Shown piece by piece: positions 34,630 to 46,101 of a stretch of DNA of 64,000 nucleotides. Within the stretch, counting starts at the first letter, position 1. The number at the start of each line of letters is the position of its first letter. The notes beneath the pieces were generated by a model, which was not told where the DNA came from, did not search any database, and was given only the letters and a program-made list of their open reading frames with translations. The stretch is taken from contig NCSJ02000039.1 in NCBI GenBank assembly GCA_002812745.2, positions 1 to 64,000 of the forward strand. Reading direction: 5' to 3'. The position numbers were made by a program, and so were the translations under genes. The DNA is from Scytalidium lignicola. Its lineage: Eukaryota; Ascomycota; Leotiomycetes.

Positions 34630-35944
34630 TCAATCCTTAGGATCAAGTCCGAACTCTGGATATAAATCTCTGATCCTTAGCCCCCGATTATCCGCAATCA
34701 TCCCTATGAGACCCTGTCCGATATCTCGAATATCATTGTAATCGTGCAATAACCGGATATGTTTCTTTACAGTTTCGCCTGCTGGATGCCTTTACGTTAT
34801 ATAAGAGTCAGCTTGGAATTTGGAAGCCCTTTTGACCTGTGGAGAAAGTCAATCAGAGAACTAGATACGTACACAAGTTCATTTTTGATTGCCTCAAGTT
34901 CTGAGCGCTTTGCTGCAATCTCTGCCTCTAGGGCCGCATTTCGGGCTTGTACGGAGGCCTGTAGATATTAGAATCAACAGACTTCAGATAAATCAATAGC
35001 TTTTAGTCATGATTATATACGCTAACTTAGAACGGTGAGAAATACAGTTTCTAAACATGTTCTGTTCTTGTATAATATGAGAACAAAACTATCGATATTG
35101 TGACATTCAAGGGAAAGAAATAACTTACGATCTTCATAGCTTTCAACTCAGCCATGACGACTTCTTTATCTTGTTTCGTTGGTGCCGAACCAGAAGACTT
35201 CAGCGGAGACTCTATATCTCTAGATTCCTCCTTGGTCGGCAATTTTATTTTAGGTGTTGAGAGCAGAGTGGGAGACTTTGACATAGCGTTTTGCTCTTGG
35301 ACTTCTGTGGGGTTCGATAGTTCTTCAACGGCAGGAGCTGATTGCTGATCCGAAACTGCCGAATTCTCTTCTGCATCAACTGATGAAGTCGACAGGTCAG
35401 ATATCTTATCTTTGTTTTGAGCATTTGTTTCTCTAGTAGGTTGAGGAGAGACTTGTTTCAAGTTAACTAAAGTCGTTTGTCCTGTATGGTCTTCCGAGTC
35501 CGCTACCACATCTACTATAGACTCTCCGACATCTTGCGAATGAACAACCGATTCAATTGGAAAATCTTCCTTAGTTTGCATATTTGGTACTACGTGGTCG
35601 ACGTCTCCTTCTTTTGCCAATTGGAGCGTGTCCTGATCTAATCCATCTACTATAAGAGTAAGCGGAGAACCTTGCTTAGCTGAACACAATAGTTCTAAAG
35701 AAGTACTCATACTTTGTAAATCTTCCACGCAATTGTTCATTTTTGACTCCTCAGTAGCGGTAGCAGTAGGAGGAGGTAATGAATTCGTAAACTCCACGGT
35801 TTCGCCTAGTCCACGCATATTTGATTTCATGGGACTTGAAGGTAAAGAGGAAACAGCATCACTATCGGGAATTTCGAGGAAAATTGTGTCCTCCTCATGA
35901 TTTTCATTCTGGGTTACCTTTGATTTGTATTTAGGGAGTTCCAT
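34630..35944 (-). CDS. SWI5: DNA recombination mediator Swi5 (Sae3)
   Basis: The conserved part is the last exon (about 34781-34630). It reads GETVKKHIRLLHDYNDI then RDIGQGLIGMIADNRGLR and IRDLYPEFGLDPKD, the Swi5 C-terminal signature. Swi5 pairs with Sfr1 (or Mei5) and stimulates Rad51/Dmc1 strand exchange. Upstream, exon 34958-34875 encodes a coiled-coil block (ARNAALEAEIAAKRSELEAI) joined to exon 35944-35129 across a 170-nt intron. The first exon is long, acidic and Ser/Thr-rich, and probably disordered. The start is taken as Met at 35944 (MELPKYKSK); the frame is open further up to 36226 but composition changes. The junction between the coiled coil and the last exon (about 93 nt, with a GCTGAC branch site) is not resolved to the base. 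The protein is about 350 aa, longer than yeast Sae3 but usual for filamentous fungi. Confidence 0.85.
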
Positions 35945-36648
35945 ATCTAGAGGTTTTTGAGGTAGATGGTTCCCTCGACGTCCCTGGCACAGTATAGCAA
36001 GTGAATGGGAGGGGCGTGTAAAGCTTGGATGATTATGGGGCTTTCCAGCGTCATAAGCGGGGCAAATCAATATAGTAAAATAATGAGACGCTATGTTTGC
36101 ATTTGAAGTTGATTGACTGAGAATTATATTCAACAAGGATGGAGTTGGCGAATAAATGGAGAAATAGGGAGATGGCCACGTGGGAGTCACAGCCACGATA
36201 TCAATCGAACGGAAAATTTTTAACATAAATACTACTCATCAAATTTGTTAACATCTTGAGACTAAGGACTCTTTATTTTCTCTTTCACGGATGAAGTAGC
36301 AAGGCATGTGTTATCACGTGATATGGTCTACGACCATCTGGAATATTTTATTTCTCTATCTCTTGCTCTTATGAAGGTAAACAAGAACACCAATATTAGC
36401 TTGAGAAGAGTGAGTCAAATGTGGTGTTTGTTGTAGAACCTCAAAAGGCCACCAAGTTCGTGACTATCCAATGTAATGAGATGCCTCGAAAGTGTCTGGA
36501 TTCGCTCAAAAACCACCCCGTATGATCCCGAATCCACGGTCCATTATTTCCATTCCTTTAATGCTCAATATCTTGACGACGAAAGTCATTAGAAAAGCAG
36601 ATGGAGAATAGAGCTGTCCATGAAGCTTGTGTTCGAGAGCGTAATAGC
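35945..36648. other. Intergenic between Swi5 start and eIF6 end
   Basis: About 700 nt. It is the promoter region of the minus-strand Swi5 gene and the 3' region of eIF6. No other gene seen. Confidence 0.5.
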
Positions 36649-37716
36649 TCAGTAGAAAGACTCCACCATAGTATTCTTCAGTGATGTGTTGATAGCACCC
36701 GGTGCCTGTCCCTCTCCCAATCTAAACACACTCTCCACGACACTCAACTCTGTAGCCGTAGTATCCAATCCTGTAACTGCAAGCCAGTCATTCACAACCA
36801 TGCCGGCACCGACAACACTACTACCTCGATTAACACTACCAGCCACAAGTGGGACTTGTAGTAAACTCGATAATTCATCCTGGTCTTGAATGGAAGTCTT
36901 TGGATGAACGATTCCACCTTGATTAGAGAGAGCCATGTAGGAGCCTACCAGGACGTTGTCGGCAATGGTCTGTCGAAAGACTTCAACACCCAGAACATCA
37001 GCAATAATTTCTTCGGTTTCACGTTCTAAGTCTGGGTGAACTAGGGCAACGTGATCGTTGGATACAATGACATTTCCGAGTGCTGATAAACGTTCTTCTA
37101 TTCGCTAAACCAGGTCAAGATCGTTAATATGCTACAGCATCTCAGTGGGATATTGGAGAACAGCCATACTTGGATTTTCACTTCATCTGGTAAACTATTC
37201 CTTAGATGCTGCAGTTCTTGGTCTGTTGTACTTGTTGGCACCAAGAGGCCTTTTCGATTTCTAGTGTGTGTATTAGCCATGTCCACATCACATTCCCTTT
37301 CAACAGTTCGACTTACCCAGCAGTCAAACGACCAATAATTCTTGTTCCAGCAATCGTCGCATGACATATCGGGATAACATCCTGAAGTTCCGCCTCGAAA
37401 ACACTTGAACACAATATATCAGACCAGATCCTCAGACATGTCCACTTAAGCGCTGCAAGTTTGCGACGAGAAATTCCTCTTGCGCCACCGCGATTGCAGG
37501 AACCATGAATCCAGCGTACCTGTAAAAGTTTTCACTCGCACCAACTGCAACCAACGCATATGAATTCGTCAACGTAGAAAACACTCCGACTCTGTATCCA
37601 AAAGTTGTCAGTAATCACAAATCTCGAAGCTTGCAGCCAATGCGGCATACAGAAGCGGGGCAGGATGAGGGGCCGTCATACTCATTCGAGTTCTCAAACT
37701 GTGCTCGTACCGCCAT
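36649..37716 (-). CDS. TIF6: Ribosome anti-association factor eIF6 (Tif6)
   Basis: Five exons on the minus strand: 37716-37682, 37591-37520, 37403-37317, 37260-37170 and 37104-36649. They join in phase to 246 aa, almost exactly the family length of 245. The sequence is the highly conserved five-fold pseudosymmetric pentein: [67 protein letters not shown], and [20 protein letters not shown]. eIF6 binds the 60S subunit during nucleolar and cytoplasmic maturation and blocks early joining with 40S until released by Efl1 and Sdo1. The first exon is only 35 nt, and the introns range from 56 to 116 nt. Confidence 0.96.
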
Positions 37717-38562
37717 GATAAGAAGGATGAATTATTTTAATATACCCTCTAATTTCTTTTATAAAGATTAAAGTTGAAGAGATTATTCGGCGAAGGTAGA
37801 TGTCGTGGTGGTTGTGAGTTTGCTTTGATGTGATGCGATTGCTCTTGGGTTTTCTGCCGCAAAAGCTACTTAAGACCGAACGAGAAACGACCCTTGAGTT
37901 TGCGCTAGCAGGGATATTCTGGAGTTTGAATCCTCGATGACTCAGGCTATAAATTCGGTGGGCTAAGAACGCCCGCACTTTCCTTTTACGAGAGGGCGAT
38001 ATAGAAAATATGAGTCGAAATGGCTCAGCAATGACTCTCATCTAGCTCAACAATGTGATGTACGATTCTTCTCATTTCATGCTGGCTGTCTACTTAACTA
38101 ATTCGGAAGTCGATGCAGGATCCCTGCTTTTTATTAGCTACCGTGTCTGTGGTCTACTGCGGCCAGGGACGTATTGCCTGGGAAGAGGAGAAAGCTTAAT
38201 AATCAATCAGCTCTAGAACTTCTAGCACTTCTATTTCATTCGTCCATAATTATGACCAAATTTTTAGGTTTATTAGCACATTGGAGAGATGGAGTAGTCA
38301 AAGGATGAAGTTAATGCTCCGTATATTGTTACAGGCTATTCCCGAAATGAAAGTTACAGAAAAGGAAGCCTTGATCCTATCAAATGAAAGCCTTCGTCTA
38401 AGTCTTTAATACAATGCATGCTCAATCCCTGAGTTAGACCTAACGCCTCTGATGTGCAATCCCATATGCTAAAATCCCATAAAACAATGTTTGGTCACTG
38501 ACCATTTCAATTATCGATGAAAAACAAGTGCAACAATTTGTTCTTCTTTCCTAGTATATAGT
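37717..38562. other. Intergenic between eIF6 start and the next minus-strand gene
   Basis: About 850 nt without a supported gene. It carries the eIF6 promoter on the left and the 3' region of the RGG protein gene on the right. Confidence 0.5.
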
Positions 38563-41329
38563 TCAAGGGCCATGAGGTCCAGAATACCAACGAGGTGGAG
38601 GAGGTGGTGGTGGGGGTAAAGAAGTTCTGTTCTGAGGAAGTGCTGGGCGCAGTTCTCTAAGGTACGGGCGACCTGGTACAGAAAATGGAGATGGATACTG
38701 TTGCGGTTGATGTGGCTGCGGGCCTAGCTGCGGAGGTAATTGAGGTTGGTGGATCTGCGGATGATGTTGAAGTTGGTTGAGTTGCGGAGAATGTAATTGT
38801 TGTGGTGGTGGAGGAGGCGGGAGGATAGTGCGTGGTTGCAAAATCTGAGCCGGTAAAGAAGGTTGATGTGGAGGAGGTGGGGCGTATCGTGGAAGAGGAG
38901 GCGGTCCCATAAAACTGTAGGACCTTGGCTCAGGATAAATAGGTTGGGGTTGTGCCGGCTGTACTTGTCGGGCTTGAATCAATGCTGGGACAGGCTGTGG
39001 AGGTGTTTGGTGAGGTTGAGGTTGAGATTGAGGCTGTCCTTGTGGATGTACATGTGTTTGTAGTTGGGAAGTCTGTACCACCTGTTGTAGAGGTGGTCCT
39101 GTAACTCGTAGAGCGGTGTCGGCCAGAAGATCAAGGTTGACACCACCTACACGAGGTGGTTGATATGATGGAAGACTCGGATGTCCAATATCACGGACTG
39201 CATCATATCCACGAGAAATTCTTCGGGTTGGTTGAGGAGGGGTAGGAGGCGGTGCCATTTGCTGGGCCGTAGCTTTAATTTGTTCCGCTGCCTGTAGCAA
39301 TTCACTGACGGCTCGATGGATTTCTTCTGTATTCTTTTCCTTGACTGGTAAGGCTAGTTCCGGTTCAACCTCTATTTTAATAGCTGGGACTGGCTCTTCC
39401 AATTCATTCATAGCTGTGAGAGCAGCTTTCATTCGTCTCTGAGCGTCTTGTTCCTCCCAGTTCTTGTCAGCATTAATAACCCATGCGGAACGCGAGGTAT
39501 GCAAGGTCTCGCCGTCAGAAGTCTTGAAAATGATAGGTTTCGTTTCGGCAAGAGGTTTAGTCCAGTCTCTTGTTGGATTAATGGTTGGGTTTATGCTTCC
39601 CTTGATCGGAATACCGTAGATAGGGTGTACTTTGAACCTTTTAACCAGCTCTGAATCAAGATCTCCGGGTTTGTTTTCAGCTGAATTGCAGTTCCTAGCC
39701 TCTCGATCGAAATGCATCATTTTTGGTTGAGCATGGGTGTCCATGCCTAAGTACCCAAGCGGGTCGGCTCTTGTACCCCTGTAGTGGTGTTTACGAATAC
39801 CAATCTCATAATCTTCAAATTGGAAAAAGGGCTCCTGAGCAAACCGATTTGACGGAGCTTCACCATTTCTCGGTGTGGGCTTATTTGGAAGATACACACC
39901 GTACTTATCAGCTCCTCGGGCATCGACTTCGCCGTCAGAGCTTGATTCTGGTGTCTCTCTCTCAGACATTTCGAGTGGCGTAGGAGCCATGGAGCCTTCA
40001 AATGGTGTCGGTGTACCAACATCTTGTTGAGCTACGGGTCGATATAGAGATGTTTTCCGGGCCAGAGGTGGTGACGCTGCTTTCATAGGGCTAGCCTTAA
40101 TAGGGGAGGACTTCTTGGAGATACCGGACCGTCGACCACGACCTCTCTTGGATGATGTCTTGCGCTCTTCTTCAGCTGCAATCCAAGCTTCACGGCCACC
40201 ATTAATCCAGGCATCAGCTGGGTGCACTGCTGCCTCAGCTTCGAAGTACTTGATATGCGACATATCATCCTAAAACTTTTAGTACTACCCAAATGCAATA
40301 GAATATCCGTTGACATACACCATGGTTAGAAGCAACTTCATCACTCTCAAACCGTGCCTTTGCATTATCTTCCACCTCCATAATGGCCTCCTTAATGCGG
40401 GACTCAACCTTGTCATTAATATCCTCAATAGTGTCCTGAGGAGTAATTAGCAAAACCAACTATGAAAGGGAATTTCGTTGACTTACAGTAAACTGTCTCT
40501 TCATAATTGCATCCTTGATGGAACGAAGCTTTGAAAGATAGTCTCTGTGTATCTTAGCATCTCTGTCGAATTGCTCTATTTTCTTTTTGTATATCAAATC
40601 AAGGTTATTTTTGGTCTCAAAGTATTCCGGTAACCGTTCATGAAATTTCGGGTCGTCCAGCATCATGTCTAAGCTCTTTTCAGCGATGAGGTCCAAGGCC
40701 TTCTTCTGATACTGTAACACATGTCTGTATTGAGTCTTAATGTTGTGTTTCCGGAGATATAAGGATTGGATTCTGGCGTTGTCCGATCTCTTAACGCGAT
40801 GGCCACCTTTACCTCGAGTCGGCTTGAGGACTGCTCCAACAACGTCATCTGGACCATCACCGGTAGCAGCTGCCGCTGTAGCTCTTCCACCTCGTCCACC
40901 TCCTCTCCCACCTCTACCGCGTCCTCGTCCTCGACCCCGACCCCCGCCACGGCCGCGATAAGACGGTGGCGCTGCAACTGCAACAGTAGCATCATCTTCA
41001 CCACTTTGCAACTCTGGTGCAGGGGTATTCTCAGTAGTACTTGAGTCTGTATATGCAGGATCTTCCTGCACTACGATTGCTTCTTCTTCAGGTGAAGATT
41101 TGGGATCCATTGAAGACTGAGGCGTGTGAGATCTAGTACGGCGCCTCTTGACCATTGGTGTTGAGGGTTCATCGCCATTTACGCTGCTTGTTCCATTGTG
41201 AGTTCCAGGAGGAGTATAGTTGCTAACCTGTGAGGCTTTGCGCTTGGAAGAACGAGTTGAATATGTCGACGAGATGACCTCGTGACCAGCCTCAACGCCA
41301 ACACCATTAACTGTCTCGTGACCAGCCAT
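38563..41329 (-). CDS. Nuclear protein with RGG box and Pro/Gln-rich tail, function unknown
   Basis: Exons 41329-40487, 40435-40319 and 40269-38563 (introns 51 and 49 nt) join in phase to 888 aa. I do not recognise an orthologue. The N-terminus is basic and Ser-rich (TRSSKRKASQ, VKRRRTRSHTP, likely nuclear targeting). An RGG/GRG box follows at about 124-148 (RGRGGGRGRGRGRGRGG), a nucleic-acid binding type. Residues about 165-320 are strongly helical and charged (QYRHVLQYQKKALDLIAEKS through the exon 1-2 junction to IEDINDKVESRIKEAIMEVE). A second conserved-looking block is at about 430-600 (QFEDYEIGIRKHHYRGTR, VHPIYGIPIKGSINPTIN). The last 250 residues are Pro/Gln low complexity. The architecture suggests a chromatin- or RNA-associated scaffold, such as a remodelling-complex subunit; that is inference only. 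Confidence 0.85.
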
Positions 41330-43821
41330 ATTGACTGAAGAGAAGTTTCTGATTATCGAAAACTAAGTTCAGTATTAGTACTGTTGGTGGTTTTTATCGA
41401 TATTTAGCTATTTAGATTCGGAAGAAATTGCCATGGGCTAAAATTGTAACAGACGCGATTGCTGAGATACGCAGTGGCAAAGAAACGAATCAAACTTAAT
41501 CAGAAAACTCGAAAGAAATAAAGGTTACATGTAATAGATGAAATATGAATAAATGAAAAACACTAGAGTGTGAGATCTGCTAGACTTGAAAGATATGTAA
41601 CAGCAGGAAATGGTCTCACCTTTACTGGGGCGGGTGAAAGGTTTGTAGATCCCCCGAGTCGCTGATAATCGAGGCTATGATGATGAAACACGGAGAAATT
41701 CAATAGAAAATATCTTCTGAAGATACAGAGAATATCCTTATAGGGTGTTTCTTTGTTATCAGAGTATCGCAAATGAAGATGGTGTTTTGAAGTTGACGTG
41801 GTGGTCAGAAAGAAGGGACGAAGCCGAAAAGAAGGAATGATCACACGTATTTGTAGGCAACTCCCCAAACTCCCAAACAATGGTAACAATACTCAATTGT
41901 ACATTGAGACTCTGCTTCTATTGTCCCTGAGATGAAGAAGCGCAATTACGAGTGTCGCAAGGTAGGAGAATAATAGCATAGGAGATACAATATGAAAACG
42001 CATTGATTATTGAGACTGAGCCAGAATCCAAACACACTAAGCGACGGCTGGGAGAGTTCTGATTGGTCCGTGCTGACTCGGTCACCGGGATTGAAGAGTT
42101 TCCTGTTCTTCTTCGTGTATCTAAGTCGACATCAAGCTAGTCCCATCNAAAAATTTCCGCAAGCTAAATAACTCAGTAAAACCCCATTGCCATTTGTTCT
42201 GAATTTATTCATATGTAGTAATAATAATATCATCAATAACTGGATTCTTTACGACCGTAACTCTAAACCTATTCTACAACGGTTGATGACTGTATCGTGC
42301 ATACATTACTTTCCCTGCCATCCCGGCAACACCGTTACGTGACATTATTCCACGTCATACACAGTAAAAACTACATGATAATAGATCTCAAGTAATGCAA
42401 TATCCGCCAACAGACACGGTATACTCGGAGTTGATCTTCAGCCCAACAGCAGTCTGCGGTCTTGTTGATGGGTTAGCAGAGGTATTCATCTGGTTTTGCC
42501 CTGCTCAGTCGATTTCCAAATAGACTTTCCTCCCATGGGAGAAATACTAGTTCAGCATATATAACATCATTAGAAGCCACTAGACAATCAATTAGTCAAA
42601 TGCATCTTAAACCTACATTCAGCCTCGTGTAGTATAGATATACATGAATAACATAGAAAATATACGACATAAATGATGGTTATTATAATAACTGATTTAC
42701 AATTTAAATAATCTAGCAGTCTTCGGATAGATTTACAGAGACAGCAAAAGCCACAGAGCCACGATGCCACACAAAAATCGACATATTTTACCAATGGCAG
42801 CCAATTCCAGGAATGAAACGATGGTTGCAATATATTTTCGGAACTATTATTTGAAACTATTCCACCCACTCTTCCCGACTCTCCTACTACTCCGAATCGC
42901 CCGAGATCTCAGTTTCTATGACCTAGGCAAAGATGGAAGTGGTTACATGTCACGGGAACAGGTGAATCATACCACGGAAGTTGCGGAGGAATAATCTATC
43001 ATCACCGGAAAAGGGCAAAAATAGATGAACAGTTCTATTATCACACATATGCAGGATATCTTGTTAAAGAATAAGGCGAACAGATAATGAATTGTATATT
43101 GGGTGATCAATTCTAGGTAGTGGATTGATTTCTGATAACACATATCAACAACAACAGCTCTAAAGATCCCCTGCAACTGCATTTGGTACATTTGATGAGG
43201 TAGCAATGTAGTTGCACAAAACTGTACGGTGAAGCGGTCTGTGGAACCTATATGTAGTAGCAATGTTCCGCGGTGAGGTGGCAGACCGCTTGCATGTCCC
43301 AACATCTAATGAACACCAAAAACTCGACATGGTGAACCGTAAACGCGCAAAAGCTAGAATCAAATTACTCTTCATAAAATAAATATTCATATCTGGGGAG
43401 GTGTGAACCTGCTACTTATTTTTATTGGGACATATCACACGAGAAACTTTGAGAATGGAGAGACCATAGGATTTATTTTCATTATGAACATGCAAGATAT
43501 CATAACATAGATACCTTATGTACTAATCATCAGAGCTAGCGCATGCCACCGATCATACCAATCCATCCATTCACTAAGGCAATATAGGATGGAGTAACTC
43601 AGCCGCGCGAGTAGAGCATGAGCCATGCAAAAGATCTCACGTGGTCATTAGACCGAGTGAGGGTTTTTTGTTTTGCTAAACTGATTCCCACTGGCCCCTC
43701 TGTACAACTTAGAAAATCGTTGACCATTATTTAATTCCGAAGACAACGCTAGAGCAGATAAACAGAGAAAAATGGCAACAGAACTAAGAAGAACGCCCAA
43801 GGTGAATCAACGAAAGTAGGT
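41330..43821. other. Intergenic, no gene supported
   Basis: About 2.5 kb between the RGG gene start and the Rad23 stop. It contains an inverted CCAAT box near 42061-42065 (ATTGG) and an N beside an A run at 42149. A 76-codon frame near 42764 includes an EF-hand-like loop (KDGSGYMS) but has no splice partners or family match. Confidence 0.5.
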
Positions 43822-45350
43822 TTATTCCTCATCCTCAGGTTGCTCGAAGAGGAAATTGGCTGCAAGCTCTTCATTTTTGTCGCATGCAAAGTATGCCTGA
43901 ATTGCTTGGTCTCTGGGGAATCCGAGACGACATAACTGGATTTGTTAGCCAGTATATTTAGAGAGAGAGAAAACAAACTTACACGTTCAATAGCTTCACG
44001 CTCCTCCTCAGTCACGCTGATAGCCTGGGCTCCTGGTGGGAGTGGTGCGTCATTATCACCATCTTCACTGAGGAGTTGTAGGAATTGATCGGGATGTTGT
44101 CCAATCAACTGCGCAAGCTGTGGATTTCCTGCGCTAACTTGTTGAAGGATAGGCTCAAGCATCTGAGGTTGCTGTTGGACGACCTGTCGAAGTTGTTGAA
44201 ACTGGGGATTATTTCGTAGGAAATCCAAATTCCCAAGACCTCCCGCTCCCGCTCCTGCTCCAGCACCTGCTCCAAATATATTGCCAGATCCACCTCGACC
44301 TGAGCCGCCTTGCCCCGCAGTAGCCGCGGCTTCAAATAAGTTCACGGGCTCATCGACACCTTCACCTGCACCCCCAGATGCGGATGGCGAAGTAGGTGCT
44401 TGAGCAGATGTAGCAGGAGATTGTGCTTGTCTATGTTCTTGTAGGAGATTCTCCGGGATACCCTAAAGGCTTTGTAAGTACTAGTAGGAAAGGTGTAATG
44501 ATCGATCTACTCACAGTCAAAAGATATTCAATAGCACGCTCTGAGTTGTAGAATGCTGCACGCATAGCTAAGTCGATCTGCGATCTTTCGAATCCCATGC
44601 TCTCCATTTCTTGGACCTGCGCTGCTCGTTCGGCACCTATTGCCAATCCGGATGACTGAGCGCCAGCAGGAGCGGTAGGAGCAGAAACAGTAGAAGCGCC
44701 AGCAGGGGAAGGAGTCGATGGTGCAACAGGCGCACTGCTTCTGACTGCTTCGGGGGCGAGAGGAGGAGCTGGTGTGGCTTGTTGTGCTGGAGCAGGAGTT
44801 GAGGGAGCTTTCGAGGCTGACGCAGCAGCAGGAGGAGCAGCTTTAGGCTATACCAGTACTTAGGAAATGTTGCGGCAAAAATATGGGCTGTGAGTATACC
44901 TTTTGGATCATGCAAACAATAAATCCTTTCTCCTCAATCTTGTACGACTCAACTGTGTTTCCATCCTGTAAGATCTTGCCTATGGAAAGTAGTCAGAATC
45001 GAAGATGTACATTGTAAGCCTATAACCTTGGATTGGTCAAACGTACCAGAATAGATCAGCTTCTGTTGCGAAGCCTCCCATCCTTTCTCCTTTGCGATCT
45101 TCTCTTTCACATCTGATATCTAAGCGCTACTGATTAGCTATGCTCTTTAAGCTTCCACCACTCTTGTTCACAGCATATATCATAACAAGGTTTCAAAAAT
45201 AGATGTAGAGAAACATACAAGCTCTGTTGGTTCGGCTTCGATGACGAACTTCTGCTGCTTCAAATCCTATTTCCGAAAGTGTCGTCAGCTATGCGCATCG
45301 CAAGGTGGTGAGGAAAGGGACCTCGAACCAACCTTGAAAGTAAGCTTCAT
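43822..45350 (-). CDS. RAD23: UV excision repair protein Rad23
   Basis: Seven exons on the minus strand: 45350-45333, 45266-45219, 45119-45047, 44979-44900, 44847-44515, 44462-43983 and 43935-43822. They join in phase to 381 aa. The ubiquitin-like domain (1-74) begins [19 protein letters not shown] and is spread over four short exons. An Ala/Pro-rich linker leads to UBA1 (about 144-184, [20 protein letters not shown]). A Gly-rich stretch precedes the Rad4/XPC-binding domain ([20 protein letters not shown] to [11 protein letters not shown]). UBA2 closes the protein ([20 protein letters not shown]). Rad23 stabilises Rad4 at lesions in nucleotide excision repair and carries ubiquitinated proteins to the proteasome. 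The first exon is only 18 nt. Domain order and length match the family. Confidence 0.96.
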
Positions 45351-46101
45351 GGTCGCTACTACAGCCTCCCAGCTGTGACGAGGCTTTCAAAGATCGCGCT
45401 AGTTTTGATAATATAGGGATAGAGTTTGCTTTTTGTGATGGAAGGTAGAGTTGGGTATAGCGGACTACGAACACTTCAACGATGATGAGAGAACAAGGTT
45501 GCTGGGCTGGAGCAAGCACGGTAAAGTCATTGCCTCCCGCCACGGATGGTGGGCTGGATTCGCTTAGTTAGCGCCACCATTAGCGTCCGATTGCCCATCA
45601 GGCTGCAGGACGATACGACGACTCCTCATGCCTGCTTCTTATGGATAATTCGGTCTGGACCCTTCCAACCGCTTCCAAATTGAGAATTTCATCAATTCTC
45701 AGGTGGAAATTCTCCTGCTAAAATTAGCTAAAGTTCTGCTGCCACTTGTTCCTCTATGCTAAAACCTCGTTTCGAAAAGCCTAGCAAGATATCGCATCTC
45801 AGCCTTGTATATCAACAATATCAATATCAATAAGAAACGATCAAGTTTGTTGTCAATCCTCTTTATTTCCACGATTAAGCTATACTTAATACCGAAATCA
45901 TACACTACTTATGCTAGCACTAATGGTATCATCAACATCAAGAAAATTCGTTTCAGTCCCAGTCCCAATCCTAGTCGTTCTGCATCGAGCAAGCCTCGTC
46001 AAAGTTGCGAGATCGACGTGTCTAAGTAATAATATATGTTCCTCATTAGATTCCCCTTTTCCATTTTACCTTTTCCTCTATTCCCTATTCATTATTCCTC
46101 T
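45351..46101. other. Intergenic between Rad23 start and a 3' end
   Basis: About 750 nt containing the Rad23 promoter. No other gene seen. Confidence 0.5.

Noticed and set aside
35945..36226. N-terminal extension of Swi5 to Met at 36226
   Set aside because: The frame is open, but composition differs (hydrophobic and His/Pro-rich) and it covers the likely promoter; Met at 35944 is the better start.
42764..42994. Frame containing an EF-hand-like loop (KDGSGYMS)
   Set aside because: Only one partial loop, position 1 is Gly instead of Asp, and no neighbouring exons or second hand could be found.
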